Assembly (NCBI RefSeq): GCF_024585265.1
Contig: NZ_CP036533.1
Span: forward strand, 8,221,881-8,285,880
Length of the DNA: 64,000 nt
DNA from: Bradyrhizobium sp. WBAH42
Lineage (GTDB): Bacteria; Pseudomonadota; Alphaproteobacteria; Rhizobiales; Xanthobacteraceae
Reading direction: 5' to 3'
Part shown: in pieces, positions 50,374 to 62,103 of the stretch
Layout of the letters: every line of letters starts with the position of its first letter
Numbering within the stretch: position 1 is the first letter of the stretch
Notes under the pieces: model-generated
The model's input: only the letters and a program-made list of their open reading frames with translations
Told to the model about the DNA's origin: nothing
Databases searched by the model: none
Position numbers and translations under genes: made by a program

Positions 50374-50941
50374 TGCGCAGATAGGACTGCCGCAGCTTGA
50401 CCCCGTGCTTCCTCGCCAGACGGTTGAGTCCCTTGATCGCCGCGTGCAAGAGCTTGGCATCGGTCGGGAAGGTGATCGCCTTCGGCTGCACGGTGGTATC
50501 GACTGTGACCCGCTTGATGTCCTGGCTGCGTAACGCGCCGGCCTCGTGTGCCACCCGCAAGCTCTCGGCCAGCAACAGCTCCAGCTTGTCGCCGAGCCGC
50601 TTGCGCCAGTGGCTCAGGTCCGAGCGCTCGCGCGGGAATGCGTGCTGGAAGAACTCTTCGCCGGTGAAGTACTGGAAATATGGGTCGTGGACCCAGCGCT
50701 CGCACACCCCCTCATCGGACAGCCCGTAAATGTGCTTGAGCAGCAACAGCCCGATCATGAAGCGGCTCGCGATCCCGGGCCGACCATTCTCGCTATAGAG
50801 CGGCGCGATCTCGCCGTCGATCCAGTCCCAATCGACCTTGCCGGCGAGCTGAACCAGCTCGTGCTTCATATTGATGATTTGGTCCAGCCTGGCCCGGAAC
50901 AGATCGCCCGATCCCGTCGTCCTGTGCTTCTTCGGTCGCAT
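50373..50941 (-). pseudogene. IS5-family transposase, intact N-terminal part
   Basis: From ATG 50941: MRPKKHRTTGSGDLFRARLD, FMIGLLLLKHIYGLSDEGVC, YFQYFTGEEFFQHAFPRERS, LHAAIKGLNRLARKHGVKLR. It is a paralogue of 34912-36244 without the first frame damage, cut at 50373 by a block join. The IS end reaches about 51078. Confidence 0.85.
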
Positions 50942-51111
50942 CGCCACCTCCGATGCGATGACGGAATCATGGTTGGCGATTCGACGGAATCCTGAAAATG
51001 AAATTGCAAGGTTCCGACGCCCGAAGCATCAAACCCCTGCAAACGCAAAACAGTCCACAACGACAAATGCGATTCTAGCTCAATCGTGTCAATCGGCTTG
51101 CAAATTTGACC

Positions 51112-51213
51112 CCGCATTGCCTCACCCAGAATGTTACTGGACAACTTCTCGCCGATGATTGGGTCGGTGCCATCGAATTGGTTCGGTGGCGTCTATGGCG
51201 GGAAAGATCAGTA
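51112..51213 (+). repeat. 102-bp end of the 1.78-kb IS
   Basis: Identical, inverted, to 31353-31454, the outer end of the element at 29669-31454. It is flanked on the left by unrelated AT-richer DNA (TGTCAATCGGCTTGCAAAT) and on the right by an IS701 fragment. Confidence 0.75.
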
Positions 51214-52033
51214 GCCAGGAGCGAGTTTCGTTGTGGTCAAGACCGAGCTCGTTCTTGGCGGTTTCGAAGCTGTCCTCGATGGCCCAGCGATGGCCTTCCA
51301 CCGACACCAGCTTCTGGATGGACGTGCCTTTGGGGCACCATGTGGAGAAGAAGGCCAAGCTGCCGTCAGCGATATTGCGGCGGACCAGAAGACCCCGCGT
51401 CCATTCCCCGGCAAGGTCATCGTTGTATTCCCTGGCTTCGAGATCGGCCAATTCGAGATAGGCCCAGTCGTGCCAGCGCGGACCTTTGGTTCCTCCGCCG
51501 GATGACAGGCGGCGCCAGGCCTTCTTGGGAAGGTTTTGCGCGATCGTGGCGGCGGTGCCGGCGACAGGCTGCGGCTTGCCCCAGGATCGGAACACATGAT
51601 TGGAAGCAACACCGAGAACATAGCCCTTGCCCGCCTTGCGCAGTTGGGTTTCGATCTCGCCCGTCGCCACGAACGAGAATGGCACCTTGGCGGCGATCGC
51701 GCGAGCGATCATGTGACGCGCGATCTTGGGCTTCGTGGCAAAGCCCGCATCGCTCGGGACATGCGCGGCCTTCAGGCGAGCGGTCGTCCGTCCAGTCCTT
51801 TGGCAGGTAGAGTGCCCGGTCGATGAAGGCATGGCCATGCCGCGACACGTAGGCGGCGAACACTCCGATCTGGCAATTGGTGATCTTGCCCGCCGAGCCG
51901 GTGTACTGGCGTGCGACGCCGCATGAGGCCTTGCCCTGTTTCAAAAAGCCGGTCTCATCGATGACCAGAACCGCGTCCTCATCGCCGAGCGTTTCCAGCG
52001 CGTATTCACGCACAATATCGCGCAGCGCGTCGG
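51214..52033 (-). pseudogene. IS701-family transposase, large part with frameshift
   Basis: ADALRDIVREYALETLGDED, VLVIDETGFLKQGKASCGVA with the first Asp, FAAYVSRHGHAFIDRALYLP, a frame change near 51785, then AAHVPSDAGFATKPKIARHM, AWAYLELADLEAREYND-type region and WAIEDSFETAKNELGLDHNE with the Glu. The N-terminus (56164-56328 and 63283-63409) and the last residues are elsewhere or missing. Confidence 0.82.
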
Positions 52034-52772
52034 CCCTGCTGGCCGGCGGTGAGCTCATTGTGCGCACCGTTGCCGGTATAGCTCCAGGCGCCATTGGCAT
52101 CGACCGCGAAGTCGCCGTAGGTGCCGTGGACGTTGCTCTGCGCCACGACATGGGCTTCGCCCGTATCCGGGTCGGTGATGCTGAGCTGACCGCTGGTGTT
52201 GAGCGCCGCCGCCGTATCGCCCTCGGTGACCGCCTTCGAGTCCGAGCTGACGGTCGCGGCGTCGTTGGTCCCGGTGATGGTCACCATCACGGTACCGCTC
52301 GCGGTGCCGTCCTGGCTTGTTACCGTGAATTGGTCCTGGACCTGCTGGCCGGCGGTGAGCTCATCGTGGGCACCGTTGCCGGTGTAGCTCCAGCCCCCGT
52401 TGGCATCGATCGTGAAGTCCCCATAGGTCCCGTGGACGTTGGTCTGGGCGACGACATGGGCTTCGCCGGTGTCGGGATCCACAATCGTCAGCTGCCCGGA
52501 GGTGTTCAGCGCGGACGCAATGTCGCCCTCCGTCACCGCCTTGGAGTCGGAGCTCACGGTCGCAGCGTCGTTGGTCCCGGTGATGGTCACCGTCACGGTG
52601 CCGCTCGCGGTGCCGTCCTGGCTGGTGACCGTGAACTGGTCCTGCACCTGCTGGCCGGCGGTGAGCTCGTTATGGGCGCCATTGCCGGTGTAGCTCCAGG
52701 CGCCGTTGGCATCGATCGTGAAGTCGCCGTAGGTCCCGGGAACATTGCTCTGCGCTACGACATGGGCCTGAC
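52034..52772 (-). CDS. VCBS-repeat protein, internal fragment
   Basis: At least two complete VCBS-type repeats of about 100 residues: TVTSQDGTASGTVTVTITGT NDAATVSSDSKAVTEGD, LTIVDPDTGEAHVVAQTNVH GTYGDFTIDANGGWSYTGNG. Found in giant secreted adhesins and calcium-dependent surface proteins exported by type I systems. Neither start nor end is present. A further repeat lies at 62985-63282. The true repeat number cannot be known from this assembly. Confidence 0.85.
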
Positions 52773-53495
52773 GGAGGACGAGAACACGAAGCTGAAGCGG
52801 CTCCTGGCTGACGCCATGCTGGACAATGCGGCGTTGAAGGACCTTTTGGGAAAGAAGTGGTGACGCCCGCGGCCAAGCGGAAGGCTGTCGCGCATCTCGT
52901 GGATGCCCACGGGATGAGCGAACGGCGGGCGTGTAAAGCCATCGGCTGCTGCCGCATGACCATGAGATATCGGACGACCCGAGCGGATGATGCCGGCGTT
53001 CGCCAGCGCATGAAGGCGATCGCCCAGGAGCGCCGCCGCTTCGGCTATCGGCGCCTGCATGTTCTGCTCAAGCGGGAGGGCTTTGCGATCAACCACAAGA
53101 AGCTATTCCGGCTGTACCGGGAAGAGAAGTTGGTGGTGCGCCGCCGTGGCGGCCGCAAGCGGGCGATCGGGACCCGGGCGCCGATGACGGTGCCGATGGC
53201 ACCGAACGACCGCTGGTCACTGGACTTCGTCTCCGATCAGCTCACGGATGGCCGCCGCTTCCGCATCTTGACCGTGGTCGATGACTGTACCCGCGAGTGC
53301 TTGGCGCTGGTGGCCGATACCTCGCTCTCCGGGGCCCGGGTGGCGCGGGAGTTGGATCGGCTGGTCATGGAGCGCGGCAAGCCAAAGATGGTGGTCAGCG
53401 ACAACGGCACCGAACTTACCAGCAACGCCATCCTGACCTGGGCCGATCGGAGCCGCGTCGCCTGGCATTATATCGCTCCGGGCAAGCCCATGCAG
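52773..53495 (+). pseudogene. IS3-family OrfA tail and OrfB N-terminal two thirds
   Basis: 52773-52862 is the OrfA end (TKLKRLLADAMLDNAALKDL LGKKW). OrfB runs from about 52857: TPAAKRKAVAHLVDAHGMSE, WSLDFVSDQLTDGRRFRILT (Asp), [18 protein letters not shown] (Asp), cut at GKPMQ. The Glu and C-terminus are at 57516-57951, sharing 53369-53495. 52773-52899 is the reverse complement of 62649-62775, which holds orfA. Together the three blocks rebuild one IS3 (IS407-like) element. Confidence 0.88.
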
Positions 53496-53794
53496 GAGGT
53501 ACATCGTTGGCCGCCTACGGCACCATGTTTTTGGCAATTCAGCCCGCATGGGCGGCTGGCTCGAACATGCCGTGGGAGCAGCCGCTCAATCAGATTTTGC
53601 AGTCAGTGGAAGGGCCGGTCGCCAAGATCATCGCCGTCATCATCATCGTTGTGACCGGACTCACGCTCGCTTTCGGGGACTCGTCAGGTGGTTTCCGCAG
53701 GCTGATCCAGATCGTGTTCGGTCTGTCGATCGCGTTTGCCGCCTCGAGCTTCTTCCTGTCGTTCTTCTCGTTCGGCGGCGGTGTGGTGATCTGA
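53496..53794 (+). CDS. trbC: TrbC pilin-like protein (5' end at 45006)
   Basis: Continues the gene begun at 45006: PWEQPLNQILQSVEGPVAKI, then two membrane helices (IAVIIIVVTGLTLAFGDSSG, VFGLSIAFAASSFFLSFF) typical of TrbC/VirB2. Stop overlaps the trbD start (TGATG). Extra frame upstream belongs to IS3. Confidence 0.92.
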
Positions 53795-54057
53795 TGGATG
53801 ATCAGGTGGCAAACTTTTTCGTGCCCGTTCATCGCGCACTCACTGAGCCGATCCTGATGGGGGGCGCGCCGCGGTCGGTCGCGATCGTCAACGGCACGCT
53901 GGCGGCAGCCCTTGGACTCGGACTGCGGCTCTGGATCGCGGGTCTCGTCCTCTGGTTGATCGGCCACATGGCCGCCGTCTGGGCGGCCAAGCGCGATCCC
54001 GCGTTCGTCGATGTGGTGCGCCGACATCTGCGCATTCCCGGCCATCTCAACCTCTGA
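53794..54057 (+). CDS. trbD: Conjugal transfer protein TrbD
   Basis: 87 residues, VirB3-like: MDDQVANFFVPVHRALTEPI LMGGAPRSVAIVNG, one or two membrane helices (LGLRLWIAGLVLWLIGHMAA) and VWAAKRDPAFVDVVRRHLRI PGHLNL. Complete here, in contrast to allele 1 at 40410. Ten bases separate it from trbE. Confidence 0.93.
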   Translation: MDDQVANFFVPVHRALTEPILMGGAPRSVAIVNGTLAAALGLGLRLWIAGLVLWLIGHMAAVWAAKRDPAFVDVVRRHLRIPGHLNL

Positions 54058-54067
54058 GTTATCGGTC

Positions 54068-54198
54068 ATGTTGAACCTTGCCGAATATCGCCATTCCAAC
54101 GCGCGGCTCGCCGACTTCCTGCCCTGGGCAGCCCTGGTCGACGAGGGAATCATCCTGAACAAGGACGGCTCGTTCCAGCGGACGGCGAAGTTCCGGGG
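54068..54198 (+). CDS. trbE: trbE, first 43 codons, allele 2 (cut at join)
   Basis: ATG 54068, MLNLAEYRHSNARLADFLPW AALVDEGIILNKDGSFQRTA. Bases 54072-54198 are the reverse complement of 47222-47348, where the gene continues. The sequence after 54198 is the CopG segment. Confidence 0.9.
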
Positions 54199-54380
54199 GG
54201 TTTTGGCTGACGATTACGCCGCCCCTACCCAACGACGCGCAGGCGGCCGCGCAGGCAAAGGGTCGGGAGCGGTTTGAAGGATTTGTTGAGGCACTCGGGC
54301 GCCGCTTGCAAAAGGGGCAAAGCTTTCTGCGCGAGATTCCGGAAGATATCCGTCGCCAGGAATCGGCCGACGAATCCTGA
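54199..54380 (+). CDS. CopG-like protein, C-terminal end, allele B
   Basis: Shares 127 bases with 20750-20876, then SFLREIPEDIRRQESADES and stop. Followed by only 246 bases before the trbB start, with no transporter gene, in contrast to allele A. Confidence 0.8.
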
Positions 54381-54613
54381 CGAGCGTCCTGGATGCGCTC
54401 GTATGAGAATTCGGTGGTCCTCATACCCGCGGATGATAATGCTGACTGGTGAGCAGTAACTCGCATTACGATTGAGCAGGCCTCAGAGATCAGTTCTTTG
54501 TCTTTCTTTTTCTACGCTAATCTACGACCACTGAAAGCGATTGTTGCACCAAGTCCGTTGGTGCCTTTCTTAATCATCCCCATCTGAGGGCTGTCTGTGG
54601 ACGCTCTCACTCG
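54381..54613. other. copG-trbB intergenic leader, allele B
   Basis: No gene. Aligns by eye with 29360-29541 (TTTCTTTTTCTACGCTAATC against CAGTC, CCAAGTCCGTTGGTGCC, AATCATCCCCATCTGAGG), so it is a conserved leader that may hold the trb operon promoter or a CopG operator. Confidence 0.5.
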
Positions 54614-54740
54614 GTGGGGGCGAGCGGTGGCAATCCATTCCATTCAATCGGAGACGAGTTCGCGCGGTGCGCGAATGCTGCGTAGCGCGCTCGGCTCCGC
54701 GATTGCCGGCTACCTCGAAGACGAAGCGATCATTGAGGTG
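54614..54740 (+). repeat. trbB: 127-bp trbB 5' segment, copy 3
   Basis: Identical to 29542-29668 and 44029-44155; GTG start at 54627. Ends at 54740 directly against an IS110 127-mer. Confidence 0.88.
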
Positions 54741-55227
54741 TCGGCGCGGTAGCTCCCGGTGAGCGCCTTCGCAATCGTCTCGGCACTGGAGTGGCAACTG
54801 TAGTGGCGCAAGCACGCCAACGCCTCGGGATCGCGCTCGCCGGCAAGGATCGCGCGTATGATACGCATGGCGGAGTTCGGTGACCACCTCACGTGGAATG
54901 TCATTTATCCTGAGGCACCGGACAGCTTCCATGAAGCTCCCAAGACTGATCCTAAGTGGGCCATTGGTCCAGGGATGCTTGATCTTAATCAGCCGATGCT
55001 CGATCCCGTTCTCCCGGCAGCGCATGTCGAACATATGCGTGGCGTATCTTGCTGTCGGGCCGTCCGCATAGCGCGGTGGGAAGGTGAACTGGATCCGATT
55101 GTCGGTGAGAACCGTGTGGATCTTGTAGGGGACGGCCGCAATAAGGGCTTCGAGGAAGGCCGCGGCCGAGGTCCTTCCGGTCTTCCTGGCCAGTTGCACG
55201 AACGCGAACTTGCTGGTGCGATCGAAA
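54741..55227 (-). pseudogene. IS110 scrap (54741-54867) and IS481 transposase fragment
   Basis: 54741-54867 is the reverse complement of 41698-41824. From about 54955 to 55227 the minus strand encodes an IS481 integrase core: [40 protein letters not shown] (Asp), then GIEHRLIKIKHPWTNG. The Glu side is missing. 54868-54954 between them is unassigned. IS481 N-terminal residues are at 56438. Confidence 0.7.
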
Positions 55228-55697
55228 ATAGACAGTGACGATAAGTTCGAAACTCATCGCCAGGAAATGGCCGAAACAGTATGGAAAGAATTAAAAGCAA
55301 CTGACTCTGCAACGTGCCGTAGTTGCCATTCTTTTGATGCCATGGATATTGCCTCGCAAAGTGAATCTGCGCAGAAAATGCATAACAAAGCACAAAAGGG
55401 CGGCGAAACCTGTATCGATTGTCATAAAGGCATTGCCCATTTTCCGCCAGAAATAAAAATGGATGACAACGCGGCGCATGAGCTGGAAAGTCAGGCCGCT
55501 ACTTCAGTGACTAATGGCGCACATATTTATCCTTTCAAAACTTCTCGCATAGGCGAGCTGGCTACCGTGAATCCTGGTACCGATCTCACCGTCGTTGATG
55601 CCAGTGGCAAACAGCCGATCGTTCTGTTGCAGGGTTATCAAATGCAGGGCAGTGAAAACACGCTCTACCTGGCGGCAGGTCAACGGCTGGCGCTAGC
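55228..55697 (+). CDS. torY: E. coli-like TorY pentahaem cytochrome fragment (foreign)
   Basis: [20 protein letters not shown], two CxxCH haem sites ([18 protein letters not shown]) and [20 protein letters not shown], which I recognise as E. coli TorY (YecK), the electron donor of the TorZ TMAO reductase. Lower GC and enteric codon use. Both ends are cut at joins. Not plausible as a Bradyrhizobium gene. Confidence 0.8.
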
Positions 55698-56121
55698 CCG
55701 GCAGCACCCTGCGGTGCAGCGCGCGCACCGACAGCACCAGCGCGGGGAAGCGCGTGCCCTGGCCCAGGTGGAAGAGGGCGCCCAGCCGCTCCGTGACGGC
55801 CGCCGCGTCGGGAGACACCTCGTCGTAGGGCAGCACCTCGTCCGCGGGCAGCCGCAGCACGCGCGGCGCCAGCAGGCTGCCCTGGCCGCCCAGGAAGAAG
55901 GACAGGTCGGCCGCGAGCGCGTCGGCGGCTTCCTCGTCCACCGCCACGCAGACGAGCGGCGCTTTCAGCGCGCCATGCAGGCGGGCGAGCACATGCCCGC
56001 GCGCGGCCCCCTTGAGCCCCTGCGTCCGGACGCGCTGTCCCGCCCGAAGTCCGTCAACCACCTGGGCGAAGGGGTCACCCGCCGCGCCGCCGTCCTGCGT
56101 CTGTTTGAAGGGAGTGTCCAT
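55698..56121 (-). CDS. mfd: Myxobacterial-like Mfd N-terminal fragment (foreign)
   Basis: ATG 56121, [63 protein letters not shown]: the UvrB-homologous start of transcription-repair coupling factor, with the GC-rich Ala/Gly/Arg composition of Myxococcus-like genomes. The rest is absent. Confidence 0.65.
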
Positions 56122-56163
56122 GAGTGGACCCTGAGGGCCGCAGGGTAATTAGAAGTCTCACCC

Positions 56164-56328
56164 CGGCTCGTTGCCCCACAGTCCGTCGAGAAACTGTCCC
56201 GCCGCGGCCGCGACCCGCTCCTGCGTAAACAGCGGACGGATGCGTTGCTTGGCATCGCGCAACGACGAAGCCCACGGCGTCAGCGTATCTTCAACCGACG
56301 CGCCACCAATCATCAGATCCCGAATCAT
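56164..56328 (-). pseudogene. IS701-family transposase, N-terminal fragment
   Basis: ATG 56328: MIRDLMIGGASVEDTLTPWA SSLRDAKQRIRPLF. 56164-56290 is identical, inverted, to 63283-63409 and 63533-63659. The element's end lies near 56380, next to an IS481 end (TGTTTAGTCCCAGACTTTGA). Confidence 0.82.
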
Positions 56329-56437
56329 GGTCCCAGCCCATGGATTCAGAACCTTCAAGACAATGCAACTGTAATGCTAGGTGTTTAGTCCCAGACTTTG
56401 ATGGTGCATCCTTGTCGCACGATTCGAAGGAAGCGCT

Positions 56438-56633
56438 ATGGGACAGATTTTACACGGCTGCGCCACCACGACGGAGGCAGTCCGTCGAGCAATACAAAAC
56501 AGTCAAGAGAGCCTGAGAGGTCTCGCCAAGCGCTACGGGATCAACCAGAAGGCTGTCGCGAAGTGGAAGCAGCGCGAGACTGTCACCGATCGTTCGACTG
56601 GCCCCAAGGAAGCCAAGTCGACTGTCCGTCTTT
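56438..56633 (+). pseudogene. IS481-family transposase, N-terminal fragment
   Basis: MGQILHGCATTTEAVRRAIQ NSQESLRGLAKRYGINQKAV AKWKQRETV: the helix-turn-helix start of IS481 transposases, with the terminal repeat at 56385-56410. Truncated after PKEAKSTV. Confidence 0.85.
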
Positions 56634-57079
56634 TATTTTCACAACCCCCCAGGCATTGGACAACGCGGCTAAGTCCGTGTCGGGGATTCACGATTTGTGG
56701 CGCAAAGGACGCTAAGGCATCGATCCCGGTGGTCAACGCTATTTGAGCCCCCCGCTTCCGACCCGGTGTCGAATAGGGATGAGGCCGCTCCTCCGCCAGC
56801 ACATGAGGCAGTATCACCAGATCAGCTTTCCGGCCATAGAGCATCGTCACCGGGTTAGGCATGGTTTAGGCAGCGCTTAGCTGAGAACGCCGAGGCGTGT
56901 CGGCTCGCCGAGGCCCAAAACAGCACAACCTTGCACTGATCTAGCTGAAGACCAAACCGGCACAGCAGACATTGCCATACGCGACAACAGCCGTCATCAA
57001 CCGAAAGGAGCAAAGAACAAACAGATGCATCCAATGATACCAGCGGAGTATATCTCCAACATAATATATGAAGAGCAGG
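56634..57079. other. Unassigned DNA, partly gene leader
   Basis: 56634-56900 has no recognised gene; a minus frame (YGRKADLVILPHVLAEERPH) may be an IS scrap. 57001-57079 holds GAAAGGAGC and ATG 57025 ([18 protein letters not shown]), which looks like a native gene start that is cut at about 57079 and replaced by a thioesterase frame. Confidence 0.35.
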
Positions 57080-57515
57080 TGCGCGGCGTGCAGCCCCACG
57101 GCCCCTACCGGCTCGTGGGCTGGTCCTTCGGCGGCCTCGTGGTCTACGAGATGGCGCGACAGTTCCAGGCCCTGGGCGAACAGGTGGAGTTCCTGGCGCT
57201 GCTCGACAGCATCGCGCCCTCGGGCGAACCGGATCCGGAGCCGCCGCCGCTCATCCGACTGGCCGCGTTCGGCAAGATGGTCGGGCTCCCCGTCCATGAA
57301 GTCCCCGCCTCTGAACTCGAGCAACTGGAAAGCCTCCATGGCGAAGCGTTGCTCTCGCGGATGATCCATCTGCTGCGCAACCTGCCCGCCGCGGGCGGAC
57401 TGGAGCCGGGACAGATTGAGCGCCTCTTCGCCGTCCACGAACGGCTCGGTGAAGCCAACCGCGGCTACATCCCCGCCGGCCCCTACGCAGGTCCCGTCGA
57501 GCTCTTCCGCGCCGC
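57080..57515 (+). CDS. Thioesterase domain fragment, NRPS/PKS type (foreign)
   Basis: [30 protein letters not shown]: the GWSFGG nucleophile motif of type I thioesterase domains, followed by the lid region with Pro/Glu-rich loops. GC-rich, myxobacterial in character. Both ends cut; there is no NRPS gene around it. Confidence 0.65.
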
Positions 57516-57951
57516 GGAGCGCGGCAAGCCAAAGATGGTGGTCAGCGACAACGGCACCGAACTTACCAGCAACGCCATCCTGACCTGGGCCGATCGGAGC
57601 CGCGTCGCCTGGCATTATATCGCTCCGGGCAAGCCCATGCAGCATGGCTTCATCGAAAGCTTCAACGGTCGGCTCCGGGATGAATTGCTGAACGAGACGC
57701 TGTTCACGTCGCTGGCTCAGACCTGCGTCGCGCTCGGATGCTGGCGCGCCGATTATAACTACACACGACCGCACTCACAGCTCGGATGGAAGACACCCTC
57801 CGAGTTCGCCTTCACCTGCCACCCGCGCCGGGATCTGGCGCTGCGCTATGCCGATGGCTCCGCGCCAGCTCCCGTCGCTACCACCGCCCAACTGGGCAAA
57901 TCCAATGGCTTGAGCGAACTCAGAACTGGATAAAATCTGGGGGCAAGGTCA
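57516..57951 (+). pseudogene. IS3 OrfB C-terminal part with natural right end
   Basis: [40 protein letters not shown] (Glu), [20 protein letters not shown], ending ...LRTG and the terminal repeat CTGGGGGCAAGGTCA. Shares 57516-57642 with 53369-53495 and 57825-57951 with the three other IS3-end copies. This is their natural context. Confidence 0.9.
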
Positions 57952-58380
57952 GCCGAGAAGTTCGCCGCACTCAAGCGCGAGCAGGCCCTGCCCCTGGCGA
58001 TCAACCCGAACAGCGACCAGTACCTGGAAGAGCGTTTGCAGCTGCTGGACGAGCAGTTGGCCACCGTCACCCGCCTGGCCAAGGACAACGAGCTGCCCGA
58101 TGCCATCCTCACCGAGTCAGGGCTGAAAATCACCCCGCTGGATGCGGCGGTGCCGGATCGGGCGCAGGCGCTGATCGACCAAACCAGCCAGTTACTGCCG
58201 CGCATCAAGATCACCGAACTGCTGATGGACGTGGACGACTGGACGGGCTTCAGCCGCCACTTCACCCACTTGAAGGACGGGGCCGAGGCCAAAGACAGGA
58301 CGTTGCTGCTGTCCGCAATCCTCGGTGATGCGATCAACCTCGGGCTGACCAAGATGGCCGAGTCGAGCCCCGGCCTGACC
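57952..58380 (+). pseudogene. Tn3-family transposase internal fragment (foreign)
   Basis: [26 protein letters not shown]-type region [20 protein letters not shown] and [20 protein letters not shown]: the middle of TnpA from a Tn3-family transposon of the Pseudomonas type. One 429-bp block cut at both ends. Confidence 0.75.
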
Positions 58381-58807
58381 TCTCGGATGGCAATCCTCTC
58401 CACGATGTTGTTCGTGGACCTGGCGGCGATGGCTCTAGCGCGGTTGATCTGTCCGGGCTGACTGACGGCCCAATCACGGCGTCGATCTCTGTGACCGACA
58501 CGGCTGGCAATACGGCTGCTGGCACCGGCGATACCTCCACGAAGGACACGACGGCGGATGCATCGCCAACAGCGTCTGTGACGATCAACGACGGTGACGG
58601 CTTCATCAGCGATGCAGAGAAGGCGGCAGTTGGTTTCACGATTGTGGGTGTTGATCCTGATGCGGTTGCGATGGTGAGGTTCTCGGATGGCAATCCTCTC
58701 CACGATGTTGTTCGTGGACCTGGCGGCGATGGCTCTAGCGCGGTTGATCTGTCCGGGCTGACTGACGGCCCAATCACGGCGTCGATCCCTGTGACCGACA
58801 CGGCTGG
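58381..58807 (+). CDS. Ig-like adhesin repeat, one collapsed unit (foreign or unplaced)
   Basis: [40 protein letters not shown] and [20 protein letters not shown]: bacterial Ig-like/adhesin repeat. The first 127 bases (58381-58507) reappear at 58681-58807 with a single mismatch, so the unit has a 300-bp period and is what an assembler prints for a tandem array it cannot count. Confidence 0.75.
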
Positions 58808-59236
58808 GATTAAACTCTCAGCCATAAGTTGGATTTTAGTTTACAACCGTGCCACGACTTTTTTGTTGAATACGTTTAGCAAGGTTGTAGCTGTCATTTA
58901 GATGAGTTTGGGCTATTTTTTTCATCATAAAATAGCCTAAACTTGCTGCAACAAGTTGCCCACCTAGCGGAACGAATTTTGTCACTTGTTTGGTAACAAT
59001 CTTTCCAAAGAAACCGTTAAAGGTTTTTTTAACGGTAGTGCGAGCGACCACAAAGCCTGAAAATTGAAAGCCGCGTTTTCGTAATTCATCCCAATGAATT
59101 GTTTTTGTTTTTGGATCATAGACACTGACATGTTCAGGCGCTAAACCAAAACGGGAATTAATATCGGGAATAAGCTGTGACAAAATTCCCAAATCTACTA
59201 CCACGTCAAAAAAAGGAATGGGTACAATTGCTGGGC
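58808..59236 (-). CDS. AT-rich fragment of unknown origin (foreign)
   Basis: Minus strand: [72 protein letters not shown]. One continuous frame to a stop at 58836, GC about 40%. It resembles the C-terminal part of a membrane-associated GTPase-like or EcsC-like protein, but I cannot name it. The frame runs by chance into the next block. Confidence 0.45.
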
Positions 59237-59667
59237 CTTGCGGGCGAACGCCGGTAATCGCGGCAATAATGCCGGAAAGACTCAGACCTTTGTTTTTACG
59301 CACATGAAAGTGATAAGCCATGATTAATGAGGCCAGCGTATAAGTTGCCCAGGCGCTGATGCCCCAGTGGAAGAAGGAGTAAGGGACGCTAAATTCGAGT
59401 GCCTGTTGTGAACGCGGTGCGATATTTAATCCAGGCGTTTGATAATAATAGGCCCATTCAGCAACCCCCCAATAAAGCGTAGAAGAACCTAAACCGGCAC
59501 AAATAAACATAAACAGCCAGGAGAGCGTGCTGTATTCCGGTTTTCCTTCGCCAAGACGAATATTGCCGTATTTACTGGTGGCTAAATAAATCACCAGTCC
59601 CATTGCCAGCAAAACCAATACCTGTACGGCGGAACCTAACGATCCAACACAGTGTGAGGCATTAACC
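59237..59667 (-). CDS. yeaV: E. coli-like BCCT transporter YeaV fragment (foreign)
   Basis: [40 protein letters not shown], then [20 protein letters not shown] and [18 protein letters not shown]. Betaine/choline/carnitine transporter family; I recognise it as E. coli YeaV. About 430 bp, cut at both ends. Confidence 0.7.
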
Positions 59668-60036
59668 ATGCTCTGCTGTCAGGTGATGGGGAACGACGTG
59701 GCGATCAACATGGGGGGCGCTTCCGGTAACTTTGAACTGAACGTCTTCCGTCCAATGGTGATCCACAATTTCCTGCAATCGGTGCGCTTGCTGGCAGATG
59801 GCATGGAACGTTTTAACAAACACTGCGCAGTGGGTATTGAACCGAATCGTGAGCGAATCAATCAATTACTCAATGAATCGCTGATGCTGGTGACTGCGCT
59901 TAACACCCACATTGGTTATGACAAAGCCGCGGAGATCGCCAAAAAAGCGCATAAAGAAGGGCTGACCTTAAAAGCTGCGGCCCTTGCGCTGGGGTATCTT
60001 AGCGAAGCCGAGTTTGATAGCTGGGTACGGCCAGAA
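59668..60036 (+). CDS. fumC: E. coli-like fumarase FumC C-terminal fragment (foreign)
   Basis: [50 protein letters not shown] and [19 protein letters not shown], nearly all of the FumC end but lacking the last about ten residues. Enteric codon use. Confidence 0.8.
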
Positions 60037-61590
<1,554 letters not shown>

Positions 61591-61976
61591 CCGTTCACTA
61601 CCTACGTTACCTATCGGTGGTGCGGGACAACATTCGGGCCCAGGCCGCCGAGCAGCGGGCCAGCGCGTTGTGGTCTCATCCTGACCCGACGGCGTTGGCG
61701 TCGGTGCCGGGGTCACGTCGCCAATGGGAGCGTGACCCGCACGACCCCGACTTTTTGGTGTTGCGGGCCGGCCGGCACACGGTACCGCTGGCTACTACGC
61801 TGCGAGTCAACGACACCGCCGACGAGATCGACCTGGAACCGGTGTCGCACAGTGCATTACGCAGCCTGCTCGACACCCAGCGCAGCATTGGCGACGTGCC
61901 GACCGGGATCGACCTGACCAAGGTTTCGCGGATCACCGTGCTGGGGGAGCGCGCACAGGTGCGCGCGGTGTTACGC
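61591..61976 (+). CDS. eccC: Mycobacterial-like EccC fragment, type VII secretion (foreign)
   Basis: [40 protein letters not shown] and [29 protein letters not shown]: the region after the membrane helices of EccC (FtsK/SpoIIIE-type ATPase of ESX systems). Cut on both sides. There is no other ESX gene. Confidence 0.7.
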
Positions 61977-62103
61977 GACCACGGAATGGCGATTCGACGG
62001 AATCCCGAAAATGAATTTGCAAGGTTCCGATGCCCGAAGCATCAAAACCCTGCAATCCCAAAACGTCCACAACGACGAATGCGATTCCGCCTCAGTCGTT
62101 TAG
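61977..62103. repeat. 127-bp IS5 terminal segment, copy 3
   Basis: Identical to 36260-36386 and inverted to 27615-27741. Here it stands alone between an eccC-like piece and the nrdB end, i.e. a contig of only about k bases. Confidence 0.85.

Noticed and set aside
52034..52772. Tandem VCBS repeats as a CRISPR-like array
   Set aside because: The repeats are about 300 bp, protein coding and without short spacers; no cas genes are present.
55228..55697. TMAO respiration gene acquired by horizontal transfer
   Set aside because: Fragment matches enteric TorY, both ends are mid-gene at joins, and it lies among other foreign scraps.
57025..57933. Thioesterase-transposase fusion protein as a new biosynthetic enzyme
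   Set aside because: Domain breaks fall exactly at block joins (about 57079 and 57515|57516); the second half is an IS3 OrfB end.
61591..61976. A type VII secretion locus in a rhizobium
   Set aside because: Only one cut eccC piece of mycobacterial wording exists, between two joins; other ESX genes are absent.
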